From: Sesamum alatum
Lineage: Eukaryota > Streptophyta > Magnoliopsida > Lamiales > Pedaliaceae
Assembly: GCA_034509735.1 (NCBI GenBank)
Contig: JACGWO010000002.1
Span: 43,727,702 to 43,791,701 of the forward strand
Reading direction: 5' to 3'
Length of the DNA stretch: 64,000 nucleotides
Shown: positions 21,500 through 33,767 of the stretch, piece by piece
Layout of the letters: every line of letters begins with the position of its first letter
Numbering within the stretch: the stretch's first letter is position 1
Translations under genes and position numbers: made by a program
The notes under the pieces: generated by a model
Databases searched by the model: none
Told to the model about the DNA's origin: nothing
The model's input: only the letters and a program-made list of their open reading frames with translations

Positions 21500-23030
21500 C
21501 TACACCCCGTCCCTCTCGTCCTAGTCCATATCGTCATTGTCTGGAGGGAGGTCTGTAGGAGGCCGTGACGGGCCGGCAACGGAGTTGTTGGTCTGCTGGG
21601 TCTTTATCATACCCATCATATCAACCATCATCTCCTCCAGTCGGACCATGCGATCCTCCAAGTTCGACGCTGGCGGTGGCGAGGTAAAGGTCTAGCTAAG
21701 ACCGTGGGCCTCAGAACCAAGACCGAATACCCGACCCTTGTTCTTGCCCCCGACTGCAGCCAGCCACAACTCTTGCTTGGTTTGCGCCATCGAGCCCTCC
21801 GGTTCGGCCGGACAATCCCCAGGATCGGTCGTGGCCTGGGACTGGTGATCCTCCAGCAACTTCTGGAATGTCTTCTGCAAAAATAGTAAATTATTATTAC
21901 TATTATTTCCAAAAATTAAAAGAAAATAAATTAAAAAAGGTAATTCAAAGCTTACCGCCACTTCCGCTGCCCTCAGGCCGCTCCAGCCGCCGTCGACCTT
22001 CTTCTTGTAGCATCTGGAGAATAACTCCATCTGCTTGACTGGCCGACCGAGTTGCGTCTCTTGTAAAAACAAATGAGGAACAATTATTACAATTTTAATT
22101 TTAATAACGATGAATACTTTTAAAAAAATTAAATTTCTTACCATCTTTCTCTTGTGCATCCCTACAGAGGCAGAACCCCCTGCAGTACACAGTAGAGGAT
22201 GCGGCTGGGTTAGCGGACCGGTTGGCCTTGTTCTTGGCGCACTTATCCTTGAACTCCTTGCTGTCCCAATACAGCAGGAGCTACCGCCAGACTTCATTCG
22301 CCAGCCAGAGAGGCTTCACCAGAGACTATCTGGCGAGGACGAACTTCTTGCGAAGGAATTTCCCCGCAAACATGTAGAAGATCTTGAACATTGACTCATC
22401 GTTGCAGTCCCACCAGTACGTCATCTGTTAAAAAAAATTGTTAAAATATTTAATATAAAAATGTAATTGATACCATTTAACTGAAATTAAGGTATGTTAC
22501 TTTCAGGCTCTCGAACCAGAAATGCTGGTGTTCTGGTGGCACCTTGTACAAATAGCCCCAAGGGTGGGGATACTATCCTCGCTCGTGTATCTTCCGCTCA
22601 GCCCTTAAATTATATAATAATTAGTGTGACATAAAAATAATAATTTAAATTACAGAAATATTTAAAATATATATATATATATACCTGGCGTCGGCGAGTG
22701 TGATATACTGGCGCGCGGATGGTGGGGGGAGTGGTGGGGCAAGTGGGGTGGTGCAGCCCATGGACGAGCCGGATCTACCACTGGTGCAGGATTAGATGGT
22801 CTGACAGCCTCCTCGACAGATGCAGTAGTAGACGGATCGGGCTGCTGATCCGGTTGTGGTGCTGCAGGTGCCTGCTCTGCCGGTGGTGGTGGTGGGGGTG
22901 GTCAGAATACTGCTTCCCCATCCTGGGAAGCAACACCCACCGACGGTGTGGCCGCTGAGCCACGACCGCGGCCACAACCACGGCCGCGAGTACGGCCACC
23001 TCCTTGAGGAGGGAAATCCCTACCAGACAT
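21500..23030 (-). pseudogene. CACTA second gene, Transposase_24 (Ptta/En/Spm) type, copy I
   Basis: The start codon lies at 23028-23030 and opens with MSGRDFPP, an RG-rich tract and a proline-rich tract. A TGA at 22902-22904 interrupts it where copy II has CGA (arginine). Further exons can be followed: a coiled region with KFVLARQ-like sequence (about 22430-22150), MHKRKMVRNL, QLGRPVKQMELFSRCYKKK (about 22050), and the diagnostic QELWLAAVGGKNKGRVFGLG at about 21780-21720. A TAG then replaces the CAG seen in copy II. Gaps between exons look like AT-rich introns. In En/Spm the second product binds the subterminal motif; that role here is inference. Confidence 0.75.
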
Positions 23031-23040
23031 GATCTACAAT

Positions 23041-24170
23041 TTAAAAAATAAATGTAAGTATCAATTTATTTTGAATAATGATAATTTTCTAATTTTTTAA
23101 AATAATAATGTAAACTAAATCCTAAAATTGTATACTAAGTCCTACAATGTATAGTAAATCCTAAAATGCATACTAAATCCTAAGAATGTATACTAAATTC
23201 TATGTTTATTTCCTAAAATATATACTGAAATCCAAAATTATTTCTTAATTACATTAAATCCTTCTATTTTCCTATATCCTTGTACTAAATCCCAAAAAAT
23301 ATTCGCGAAAATATGATTTATATTATAAATTACAACATATATTTTCCTATATATATACAAAATATTATATCTAATTTCACAAGAATTTCAATAAAAATCA
23401 AAGAAAATTACAAAAAAATTTAAAAAAATACAAAATGTACAGATTTTTATTTAAAAAAAATCAGCAAATTTTTTTGAAAAATACAAAAAAAAAATATCAG
23501 TTTTTTGCAGGTTTTTTTCCAAAAAATTACAGAAAATTTTCAAAAAATACTGATAAATTACAGAAAAATTTTCAAAATTACAAAATTTACATTCTATTTT
23601 TAATTTTTTTTTACAGAAATTACATTTTTTTTCAGAAGATTTTCAGAATATACATCAAAATTACAGTAAAATTTTGTCAGTATTACAGAATTTACGGTTT
23701 TTTTTTTCCAGAAAAATTACTTAATTTGCAGTTTTTTTTTCCCAAAAAATTACAGATTTTTTGTTAAAAAAAAAACAGAAATTTACAGTAATTAACCAAA
23801 AATTCCAATTACAGAAAATTCCATCAGTAATTAACAACACTAATTACAGAAAAAATGTGAAAAATGGCAGAAAATTAAAGAAATAAAAAATATCTCAACA
23901 TTTACAGAAATTAACATTCGATTTGTACAAATATTTACATTTACAGAAATAAACAAAAAAAATAACATTAACATTTACAACACTAATTACATTTACAGAA
24001 ATTGACAAAAAATAAGAAAAATTACAGAAAATTACAACACAAATTACAGAAATTCCAACACTAATTACAGAAATTAACAGAAAAATTACAAAAACTCCAT
24101 ACACACTAATTACACTTTTTGCATAAATTTACAGAAAAAAAAAAAAACACAAAAATACAAAATGCAAAAA
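23041..24170 (-). repeat. Low-complexity TTACAGAAA-rich region upstream of second gene, copy I
   Basis: A kilobase of very AT-rich sequence in which ACAGAAA and TTACAG recur dozens of times. It lies between the MSGRDFPP exon and the GC-rich leader, so it probably acts as a 5' intron or leader. In copy II the same place is filled with a different simple pattern. Confidence 0.7.
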
Positions 24171-24179
24171 CAGAAGACT

Positions 24180-24530
24180 AACGTAGTGGAGGCGGACACG
24201 ATGGCGGAGGTAGAGGCGGAGGAGGCGGCGAAATGCGGAGGCAGACGACGAAGGGGGGATGCTTCGGCGGAGGCGTACGGCGGCGGATGGGCGAGGCTTA
24301 CGGCGGCGGAGTCTTACTGCGGTGTATGATTTCTTCGGCGGCGGAGTCTCTAGCAGCGGCGTACAGAGGCGGCAGAATGAGAGAGTGAGAAGGTTAGAGA
24401 GAGAGATTGAGAGGGAGAGAGATGCAGAAAATGAGAATGAATCTGCTAAGGGTTCAATTTATATAAAAAATTTGGAACAGTCGTATTTAGATTACGATCG
24501 TTCCTACGCCCGATCCATATGACGTTTTGA
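24180..24530 (-). promoter_or_regulatory. GC-rich 5' leader and TATA region of second gene, copy I
   Basis: A GC-rich GGCGGAGG-repeat leader (24180-24370) and a GAGAGA tract (to 24430) are followed, upstream on the minus strand, by a TATA-like TATATAAATT at about 24457. ACCGTTCC motifs begin directly upstream. Copy II has the same order. A promoter is inferred from layout. Confidence 0.5.
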
Positions 24531-25850
24531 TGTTAAAACGACGACGTTTTATGCCTTTGTAAAGACAATGGACTTATTAGGAACGGTCATTTAATTTTTA
24601 CAGTGTTACTAGTTCCGTTCCTAAATTACAAAACGACGTCGTTTTGCTATTAAAACGATGACGTTTAAGGCATAGTAGTGATAACAAACTTACTACGAAC
24701 GGTCATGTAATATGGACTGTGTTACTAGTACCGTTCATAAATACAAAAACGTCATCGTTTGCTTACCTGGACATGGTGACCGTTCCTATTTCCATATAGA
24801 ACCGTTCCTATATGTATTGCAATTATTTTTTAATCTTCTTAGATAATAAATATAAATTAAGAAAAACACGTTCCGAACACTTATCTAATTAATAAAGGTA
24901 TACAATTGTGTATTTAAAGAATTTGAAAATATATAGTAATTTCCAAAAAATAGACACACGTTCACAATATGAAGTATATTTGTATATTTATGTTTGTTAG
25001 TATTTCACAGATGTAACTAGCATCCTATATTGTTGTACTGCACGGCCTAATCAGACCGTCAAAATTCCAATCAGACCGTTAGATATGATGTACCATACAA
25101 AAGAATAAATTATATGTAGTTTTGAAAATTTTTGGTGTGCGGATATCAAGATATCATTTCCGGTCAGGATTCTTCGTCATAAGAACAGTTGCATCCTTCA
25201 ATCCGGGTTGCTGATTGAAAATGAAATCGTTAGGTATCAATTCATATTCATAATCTTGTATGTGTCTAAAAATGGTGTCGATCTGGCTTACGGATGTTGA
25301 GATATTGTTAGAATTAGGTAAAATACAGGTGGTAGTAACACAATTTGGAACGGTTGGATTTGCCTTAGGAACGGTTGCGATCCACTTTTCTTTAGGAACG
25401 GTTGGATATAAACGGACCGCTCCAAAATTCAATTTTCCCACCAATTTTTCATTGGACGCCAAAACAAAAAATTGGACCTTACTTTGGAACGGTCGCCCAA
25501 TTATTATGACCGTTCCTAATTCGAACTTGAAGTCTATTTTTCAGTAGGCGCCACATTGAAAAATTGTACATGTATTAGCAATGGTCGTGGGAATACATTT
25601 ACTGTTCCTAATTCAAATTTCCCTCAATTTTTTAAGTAGGCGCCAAATTGAAAAAATTGTACCTGTAGTAGGAACGGTCGTAGGAAATGCTGACCGTTCC
25701 TAATTCAAATTTCCTTGAATTTTTTTTATTTGGAGCCAAAATGAAATAATTGTACCTGTATTAGGAACGGTCGTTGTATATAATATTCGTTCCAATTTTT
25801 AAAATTTAACCTGTTTTATTAAAATATAAAAAAAAAATATATATAATACA
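24470..25850. promoter_or_regulatory. Internal GGAACGGT array between the two CACTA genes, copy I
   Basis: Many inverted pairs such as TAGGAACGGTCGTAGG…GACCGTTCCT occur in tandem units of about 110 bases (25480-25800) containing CAAATTTCC and GGCGCCAAA. This is the same motif as at the element ends, but placed upstream of the second gene and downstream of the transposase gene. Confidence 0.75.
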
Positions 25851-25896
25851 ATGCTTAAAATAAAGTTTATAAAAAAATTAACTATGCACTGAATTA

Positions 25897-26670
25897 TCAA
25901 TAAGTCTCTTCCTCGGTCTGAGCCTCGTCAAAGCTATCTTCATCATCGGATTCACCAGTTGGCGAGCGCGATGTCCCTACTCCATGATCAACGACCAGCT
26001 GTATTCCCGTTGAGTCATGAAGTTCAAACGTTTGGTTGTATGTACCAACATCTGGATTAGGTACGACTTCATCTATCTGATAGGCGAGGTCGGTCCATCG
26101 CGAGTCATCGATTACTCTTCGAGCATTGATTTTGCAAACAGCTTTCCAGTCGACTTTGTCTCTCTTCATGCTCGGGTAATCCGCGTAGTAGACTTGTACT
26201 GCTTGTTGAGCTAGTATGAATGGTTCATTCTTTTGGTAGAGCTTTTTGAAGTTGACATCAACGATGTGATAACGAGGGTGTATCTTCATGCCTCTAACTG
26301 GATTGACACAACGACAATTAAACAATATAATGTGCATGTCTGGAATAAGTGGGTAATCTAACTGAATTATCTCTTCCAGTATTCTGTAGAAGTCAAAATC
26401 CGTGTCTGTATAAGATGAGCTTTTGACACAAACACCACAATTCATTGTTGACTTCCCGACATTGTGACGTTCAGTGTGGAAATTGAAGCCATTGACGAAG
26501 TAAGATGGGTGCGTCGTCACTTCTGCTCTAGGGCCCCAATAATGCAACTTCAACAATTCGTCGTTTGTGTGATTCAATTCGGGTTTCACCTGCAATTCAT
26601 CATATAGCAATTGAAATAATTCATAAGAAATTGAGTCGATCAATAGTCGTAATTTATAATAAAGTGACAC
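25897..26670 (-). pseudogene. CACTA transposase C-terminal part (DUF4216), copy I
   Basis: Open frame of 257 residues matching the DUF4216 tail of plant CACTA transposases: HYWGPRAEVTTHPSYFVNGF, FHTERHN, NCGVCVKSS, then YYADYPSMKRDKVDWKAVCK, ending in an acidic tail (DDEDSFDEAQTEEE). This portion is absent from copy II. The frame is intact here, but the gene as a whole is broken further upstream. Confidence 0.85.
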
Positions 26671-26850
26671 TTACACGACGCTTGAACCAATCCTTGAATT
26701 GAGTTGCCACTAGTTGATCAATTATTGGGTCCTACGAATGGTGTTGCTCGTACAATTCATTCAAGAATGACCTGTATCAGTAAAACTGATAACTATAAAC
26801 ATGTTGAAATTGAAATGAAGGCTTGAGAGAGTTAAGTTTGTATAAGACAC

Positions 26851-29640
26851 TTACTCGTAGTACGGCGCAACTATTTCACAATTACACAACACGTATGTCT
26901 CGATAACATGAAGTTCCTCACCGCTCAACCATCTCTTCTTTGAGGCTCCACTTGCTCGGCCCGGGTGATTGAAAATGGACCGCACTATTTGATCGTCGTT
27001 GCTCGTGAGATTATCATTCCGGCCGGGTCTGCTTCGCTTGCAGAGAATGTGCGGTTCGAAGTAGTGAGAAGAGAAAAGCTCGATTTCTTCGACAATATAA
27101 GCCTCTACAATTGACGCCTCGACGTGTGCTTTGTTTTTCACATTCTTCTTCAAATCACGTAGGAATCTATTCATACTAGTATTTATTAAAATACAAATTA
27201 ATTGCCACTTAAAAATAATATATTTAACAATAAATTTTCTCGTGTACGTAGTTAATTACCTTTCAAATGAGTATATCCACCTGTATTGCACGGGCCCCCC
27301 AACGTGCGCCTCATATGGAAGGTGAACAATTAGGTGCTCCATTGAGTCGAAAAATTGAGGAAATATTTTCTCGACGTTGAACAGGATGACGGCGACAATG
27401 TCTTCCAATTCTTTTACCTTGGCCACATCTAGTGTGGTTGAGCATAGGATTTGGAATAGAAGGCTCACTTCCGTCAAGGCCCCCCACACGTGCTCTAGAA
27501 GCATTTCACGGAAGGCAACCGGAATCAACTTCTGCATGGTACATGACAATCATGGCTCTTCATGCCGTGCATTCTTAACTCCTTCAGGTCGACGCAGCGG
27601 GACAAGTTAGAGGCATACCCATCAGGAAACCTAAGACAACGAATCCACTCATATATCTTTTTCTTTTGATCCTTCGTCAGTGTATATAGCGCTATGGGCA
27701 TCACGTTCGGTCTCCTTTCGTCCACCTCAAGCTCCGACCGATTACATATGATCTTGAGATCCTTCCGTGCATTCAGATTGTCCTTCGTTTTCCCCTTGAT
27801 GTCCATCACAGTATTGAATATATTATCGAAAACATTCTTCTCAATATGCATGACATCAAGATTGTGTCGTATCAGATGCGCTCCCCAATATTCAAGCTCC
27901 CAGAATATCCTTTTCTTAGTCCACTTATGGTCGACACCGTACCCTTTCAGTTCACTCAACGGTTGTTCGACTGCCATACTAAACGTACCGACATGGGTTC
28001 GGATCTGTTCTCCAGTCAGCCTCGGACGTGAAACCTTCCCCTCCATTCAATTTTTAGTGAAGGCTTTCTTGTTCCTGCGATAAGGATGATCCGGTGGTAG
28101 GAACTGCCTGTGGCAGTCAAAATAGCATGCCTTCCGACTGTGCTGTAAATAGAATGCTCGTGTCTCCTACATACAAACTGGACACCCCATAACACCGGCA
28201 GTACTCCATCCAGACGCCATCCCATGAGCGGGAAGGTCGTTCACTGTCCATATCAATGCGGCCCGCATCATGAATGCCTGATTTGTTGCAGTGTCGTGCG
28301 TACATACACCCACATGCCATAAATTCTGCAACTCCTCGATCAACGGCTCCAAGTAGATATCGATAAGACATTTGGGATTCGATGGGCCAATGATCACCAT
28401 CGTTAGGAACATATACTCAAACTTCATGCACATTCTCGGTGGAATATTATACGGTGTAAGTATCATGGGCCAACATGAGTAAGTTTTTACCATACTGATC
28501 GTGCGGTGCAAACCCATCCGTGCACAACCCAAGTCTAACATTACGGGGCTCAGTTGCAAAATCAGGATACGGCCGGTCAAAATGCTTCCAAACCTCTGTA
28601 TCGGACGGATGACACATGGATCCTTTCTCCGTCTGATGGCTCGCATGCCAAGTCATATGCTCTATAGTGGCCTCCGACACATACAACCTCTGCAGTCGAG
28701 GGGTAAACGGTAGATACCTAAGAATGGCATACAAGGACTTCTTGCGTCTAGGATTTCTGTCCCTGGTGGGCTTGTACCTAGCGTCTCCACAAAACTTGCA
28801 ATTTTCCAAATCAATATCGTCCTTCCAGTACAACATGCAACCGTTATTGCACGCATCAATCTTCTGAACTGGTAAACCCAATTCTCTTATCAACTTCTTC
28901 GTATTGTAATAATCGGCAGGGAAAGTGTGATCGCGGGGCATTACAGTAACAGTCCACTAGCACAAGTGATCATATGTATGCTCAAAAAAACCCATTCGGC
29001 CTTGATATTCACCAAAGAAGCAATTGACGCCAACTGAGAGGTAGTGCAACTGTTCCGCAACGGTTGGTCCACAGCATGAACTACATCAAAAAGACGGTCT
29101 GAAAAGCCAGACACATAATCATAGGGCCCCCAATCGTAATATGAACTAGGACCCACATCAGAAGGACAGTACCGAGTACCATCATCAGCCGGTCCCTCCT
29201 GGTTATACGAAGACCAGAAAGACGGTCCAACGGCATCGAATACCATCCTCTACGCCCAATCCATCTGAGCCGCATCACCCCAATGCGAACTACCCTCTTC
29301 CTGAACGGGTGGCATTTGTTGCTACTGTACAGGGGGCGCTGTCAATGCTTCAAAGTATTCCTGGACCCTCTCCTCACCATGCGAAGTTCAATTATAATAC
29401 TCCGGCATAAACACTTTCATACACAAGTCAAAATTTACCTCGTCCGATGTTTTGAACCGTTCGTTTTTGCACTTTCGGCAGGGACACCTAATCTTCTCTC
29501 CGTCCATATATGCACGCTGAGACTGGGCCCATTCTAGAAATGTTGTAACACCATCCTCAAACTCCGGCGTCACACCCAACACGTCTCAATCATACATCCA
29601 TCTCCTCAACTGTCTTAACATGATTGGTCCTACGTACACA
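26851..29640 (-). pseudogene. CACTA transposase main body, copy I
   Basis: Domains in order on the minus strand: transposase-associated domain (about 29588-29400), Tnp2/Transposase_21 core (28941-28030, with GLCTDGFAPHD and LDVMHIEKNVFDN), DUF4218 (about 27680-27256, KELRMHGMKSHDCHV), and a linker before DUF4216 (27174-26851). Damage: TGA in YDxDVLGV near 29588, TAG in the MDWAxRM motif near 29253, a frameshift after the YGK motif near 28487 (an extra T against copy II), and further breaks. The two aspartate motifs (CTDGF and LDVMH) survive. It encodes no full-length protein. Confidence 0.83.
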
Positions 29641-29879
29641 AGCAATTCACAACAGTAATTAAATGACAAGAACAAATTATATGTATATATATATATATAA
29701 TTAACCATTAAAAGAATTTCAACGTCTTATACCTGAGCAAAACACCTTTCAAGATCAATGCAAGTTTCGCGCAGATAGTTGATATTTTCGATTTTATGTA
29801 TAAAGAATCAAGAGAGGGAGTTAGAACAAATGAGTTGGAGAGTAATTATAAGAACAATTAAAATGAATGGGGACATATA

Positions 29880-30562
29880 TATTTAGAAAAATATTGAAAC
29901 AGGCATTGGAATATTATTTGGCACACTAAACTAGCCATTGAAATATAGCCGTTGCTCCATCATTAGGAATGGTCTCTGGCACGAACATAAGAACGGTAAA
30001 GTTACCGTTGTAATATATCCGTTTGTGCATATTTGGAACGGGTGTCGGCTCACATAATCGTTCATGTAAACGGACCGTTCCTAATAGTAGCACATTTGGG
30101 AATGGCTTTTGGAACAAACATGGATTTCCTAAATACCCAAAATTTAGAACGGTAATTGCATTACATTGTTCGCTCAAGGCGTAAAAGGGTCTCATTTAGC
30201 ACTACATGTTGGAACGGTCGAGCAAGCGTTCCAAATAGACCCGAGCTTTGGAACACGTCTGGGAGCGGTCACTTTTCCTGGTCGAATAACTGTTTCAATT
30301 TTCACATATGTGTTTCAAATGGAATATCAAAATATATGCAGTCCCTTTTTGGAATGGTAATGGATTTACATATTGGCACACAGATGTTGACACACAAATA
30401 GGAACGGTGAAGTCGTTCCTATACGTTCTGACTCTGATTAATAGGAAAGTGACGTCAGCAACGGGTTACCGTTTCACAACAGTTCCAGTTACCGTTCCTA
30501 TTTGGAATGGTACTTGAAACGGTCATATTGAACCGTCCCAATGACCTCATTTTTTTGTAGTG
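29880..30562. promoter_or_regulatory. Right subterminal GGAACGGT array, copy I
   Basis: Repeated GGAACGGT/ACCGTTCC words run in both orientations up to the right tip. A TATA-like run (TATATATATATA, about 29680) lies between array and transposase gene, fitting the position of the transposase promoter. Confidence 0.7.
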
Positions 30563-30971
30563 TGTCTTACAACAAAAAAGTATTCACTCTAGCTACATGA
30601 TAAGTAATTATTTAATTGATTCTCATTTTTCTTTTAACCTATTTTACTCTTCAAAATATTTATTTTACATGACAATTCATTTAATTGATTCATTTGTCGT
30701 CTAACCTCTATATTTTAATATGTCTAGTGATCTAACTAATTCTCATTTATATATATACTAGAAAATTTCTCAACATTAAATCCTTTCAATTTTCATGATT
30801 TTTTCTAGTCATTTCATGTTATATCATTGGGTTATTCTTAATCTAGTAAGTGCATTATATTATGAATATAATATATAGAAAAATGACATGAGTAAATAAG
30901 TATAATGTGAAAAGTAATTAATATGAATAACTATGGATAATGTGAAAGTAATTAATAAGAGTAATATGTAT
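30563..30971. other. AT-rich spacer, nothing recognised
   Basis: Short words such as ATTGATTCTCATTT recur, but no gene or element border is evident. Confidence 0.3.
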
Positions 30972-30981
30972 AATGTGAAAG

Positions 30982-31232
30982 GGGAAAAATGCAATTACCC
31001 CCTTGTGATCTGCAAAATGTGTAAAAAACCCCCTGTGAAAAATAAATAGCAATTTAACCCCTGTATTTTAAAATAAGAGCAAAAAAACCCCTAAAAATGG
31101 AGTAAAAATACCCCTGTGAGGGGGTTGTTTGTTGCATTTTGAATAACACAGGGGGATAAATTGCTAGTTATTTTTTATAGGAGGGTAATTGCTCTTTTTG
31201 GTTAACACAGGGGGGCAAATTGCATTTAACCC
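30982..31232. mobile_element. Mutator-like MITE, 251 bp, perfect 10-bp target duplication
   Basis: It begins GGGGAAAAATGCAATTACCC and ends with the inverted counterpart GGGCAAATTGCATTTAACCC. Flanks are AATGTGAAAG at 30972-30981 and 31233-31242. The two arms face each other around a short centre (about 31100) and repeat CCCCTGTG-type words. Non-coding. Confidence 0.85.
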
Positions 31233-31365
31233 AATGTGAAAGTAATTAATAGGAATCAATAAGTATATCTTTTTACATTTTTATCCTTAGAAATATAAAA
31301 TTATAAGGTTAATTTAGTCCAATCAAAAAAAGAAAGAAACCAAAATTCCTATTCATACTTTTGTA

Positions 31366-31477
31366 TAGATATAGATATAGATATAGATACAGATACATAG
31401 ATATAGAATATAGATATAGATATAGATATAGATATAGATACAGATAGATAGATATAGAATATAGATATAGATATATG
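31366..31477. repeat. ATAGAT/GATATA microsatellite
   Basis: A 6-base unit ATAGAT repeated with occasional C or shortened units, over about 110 bases. Confidence 0.9.
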
Positions 31478-31489
31478 AGTTGTTAGTGT

Positions 31490-32099
31490 GTGTGGGTGTG
31501 GCATATTCACAGTGATACTATTTTTACAATGGTTTATTTTTATGCAATGAACGTGGATTATGCTTTAAAAATGTGTAAGCTATGCTTCAAATTAATCGTC
31601 TTGTAAATAAACTTACAAGGCAAGAAATCATGATAATCATCTTTGGAAGACTCTTGTAATTGCCCTTTATTGCCTAAATGTAAATAGGTTTTGGAGGTAT
31701 CAGAGTTGGGTTTTGTAGGTATCAGAGTCGGGTCTTCACAAGATTAAGCTATGCCTAATGATAATCATCGAATGGTCATGAGAGTACATACATATTAGGA
31801 TTTTGAAGGTATTAAAGTCGGGTCTTAACGACTCGAAATGGATGACATTGATCTAGAGCATGTTCGTAATTTGAAATTGAGTTGGGAAAATAGGTCTTAG
31901 TAGATTATACCTTTAGCCGATTACCCCATGCACAAACAATTACTCGTGTTTTCATTTCATCTCACACCGCCATCACATACAGATAATTACTAGTATTTCC
32001 ATCTCATCTCAATGTGAAAAAATGAGATGGAACGAGTTTGGTTGAGATCAGATTTTCTTTTAGTATGTGACTGCACGTGAGATAAAAGTGTAATGATGG
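31490..32099. other. Intergenic sequence with repeated GGTATxA(G)AGT(C/T)GGGT words
   Basis: GGTATCAGAGTTGGG, GGTATCAGAGTCGGG and GGTATTAAAGTCGGG occur within 31690-31825. No gene recognised. The first six bases resemble a primer-binding site, but there is no LTR context. Confidence 0.3.
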
Positions 32100-32390
32100 T
32101 AGTTGATAGAGAAAAAATTATTTACTCCACTACTTTGGTCCTCGTTCAATTTTAGTACACTAACTTTGGTAATTATATATTTTATGCATTATGTTGCAAT
32201 GTTGCTTCAACAAGTCCAATTGAGGGTTTTTATTTCAATTTTTGGGTCGATTGACCGGAATTTGATGATGTGGCCTAATGTTGCTTAAGTGTCTAGAGAA
32301 ATTAACCACGTTAGCACAAGAGACATGGAAGCTAATTAACGAATGATGTGGCATATGACGAATGACGTGGCAGATGACTTGGATGTCTTT

Positions 32391-33290
32391 TCTTTCATAA
32401 GTAGGAATTTTAGTACACTAACTTTCGCATGGTTTAATTTTAGTTTAACAACTTTGAATGGGGTGAAATTTAAGTCCACTAATTTTGATCACTTTTATAC
32501 TGAATCCAAAACCAAGCCAAAAATCTGCATTACAAAAAATGTTGTCATTTGGTTTGTATTGTTGTCATTTATGTAGTAGGAATATTTTTTGTGAAAAAGT
32601 CTCTTTGCCTAAGAGGCAAATGAAAGAAAATCCATAATAGCATTTTGTTATCAAACCCCATATACACAAATATGTTTGTATATTTTTGTGTACTAAACTA
32701 TTAATTTTAGATAAATCTTTTAGTTTGATATTTAGATAGGATTCATTTTGATGAGATATGTGAGAAAAGATTAGGCATAGATATGCTTATTTTTTGCATT
32801 GCTAGCTCAAATTTATTTTTATGCTATTTTCTTACTTACAAGTAAAAATGTTACTACCATTCGCGAAGGTGTTAACAAATGTGTTTATTGGGAGTTTGTG
32901 AACGTAATAAAATGTCTCTTTCATTTCAACTTGCAACTTTGTACACTTTTTCTTCTTACTTGTACTTACGGATTTTATGGTTACAATATTTCAAGTTATG
33001 GAGATTTGAACAAGATGAGAAGCTACTTTTTGTCTACCATATGTATGTTGCGTTATAGTATATATGCAAGTTTGAGGTTTTTGATTGTCTAATAACTACG
33101 GTTAAGAGTTGTTTCATGTCATTTGCACAATTATGTACTTAGTGGTAAGGGTTTGTACATGATGGAATTGGAAGATGCTACTTTTTGTTAATTAACATAT
33201 GCACGTTATTCAATGTTGCAAATATATTAGTTATAACATATGCTAGTGATATGCACGTTGATGTAACATGTTATTGATATAAACGGAGTT
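32391..33290. other. Interior of the outer element, no gene seen
   Basis: AT-rich sequence with frames under 100 residues that look random. A second TTTTAGTACACTAACTTTCG at about 32408 repeats the arm sequence. Confidence 0.35.
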
Positions 33291-33741
33291 GAGTAAGGAA
33301 AGCTTATAATTATTCTTGTTCCTTTTGCAACGAAATTGACATTGTAATGAAAGCTATTTTCTTGTAGAAAATACTCCTATAATGGCTACGACTCGATAGT
33401 ATCATAGCAAAAGATGGTGTCTTTGCATCAAGTTTGACATCGTAACTAAATCTATTTTCTCGTACCAAATACTCATATAATGACTACAACTCGAAAATCA
33501 TAGCAAAAGATTGAACAAAAGCCAACTTTTTGCTTCGGATAGGACACCGTAACAAAAGCGAATTTTTTTTGTAGCAAATGGCGAAAATTCATAGTGAAAA
33601 GGTTTTTGCTACGATTTTGCCACACCTTCGTGCCTACACCCAAAATTCGTAGTAAAATTGTAGCAAAAACCTTTTCGCTACGAATTTTGGCCATTTGCTA
33701 TGATTTCAACATTGTAGCTAAAAGCATATTTTCTTGTTGTG
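33291..33741. mobile_element. CACTA-like MITE relic
   Basis: The right tip reads ATTTTCTTGTTGTG, one base off the CACTA-type end CTTGTAGTG. The body repeats GTAGCAAAA and TTTGCTACGA words in both orientations (for example a pair at 33570-33690 that would form a long hairpin). Left tip not located. Confidence 0.45.
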
Positions 33742-33767
33742 TGGTAACAAACTTTTGCCTCCTTTAA

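Larger units (their letters stand above)
20519..30562 (-). mobile_element. CACTA (En/Spm) element copy I, about 10 kb
   Basis: The left tip is CACTACAAAAAATGCGGGAA and the right tip ends TCATTTTTTTGTAGTG. Flanks are TAT (20516-20518) and TGT (30563-30565), a 3-bp duplication with one difference. Both genes run on the minus strand: transposase from the right end (about 29640-25897) and a Transposase_24-type gene (about 23030-21500). Motif arrays of GGAACGGT/ACCGTTCC occupy both subterminal regions and the space between the genes. It is the most complete copy in the window, retaining DUF4216, but both genes carry stops or frameshifts. Confidence 0.88.

Noticed and set aside
23435..23767. 110-residue K/F/N-rich frame
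   Set aside because: Translation of the TTACAG-type low-complexity region in CACTA copy I.
31690..31740. GGTATCAGAG words resembling a primer-binding site
   Set aside because: No LTR end precedes them and they occur as a short internal repeat.
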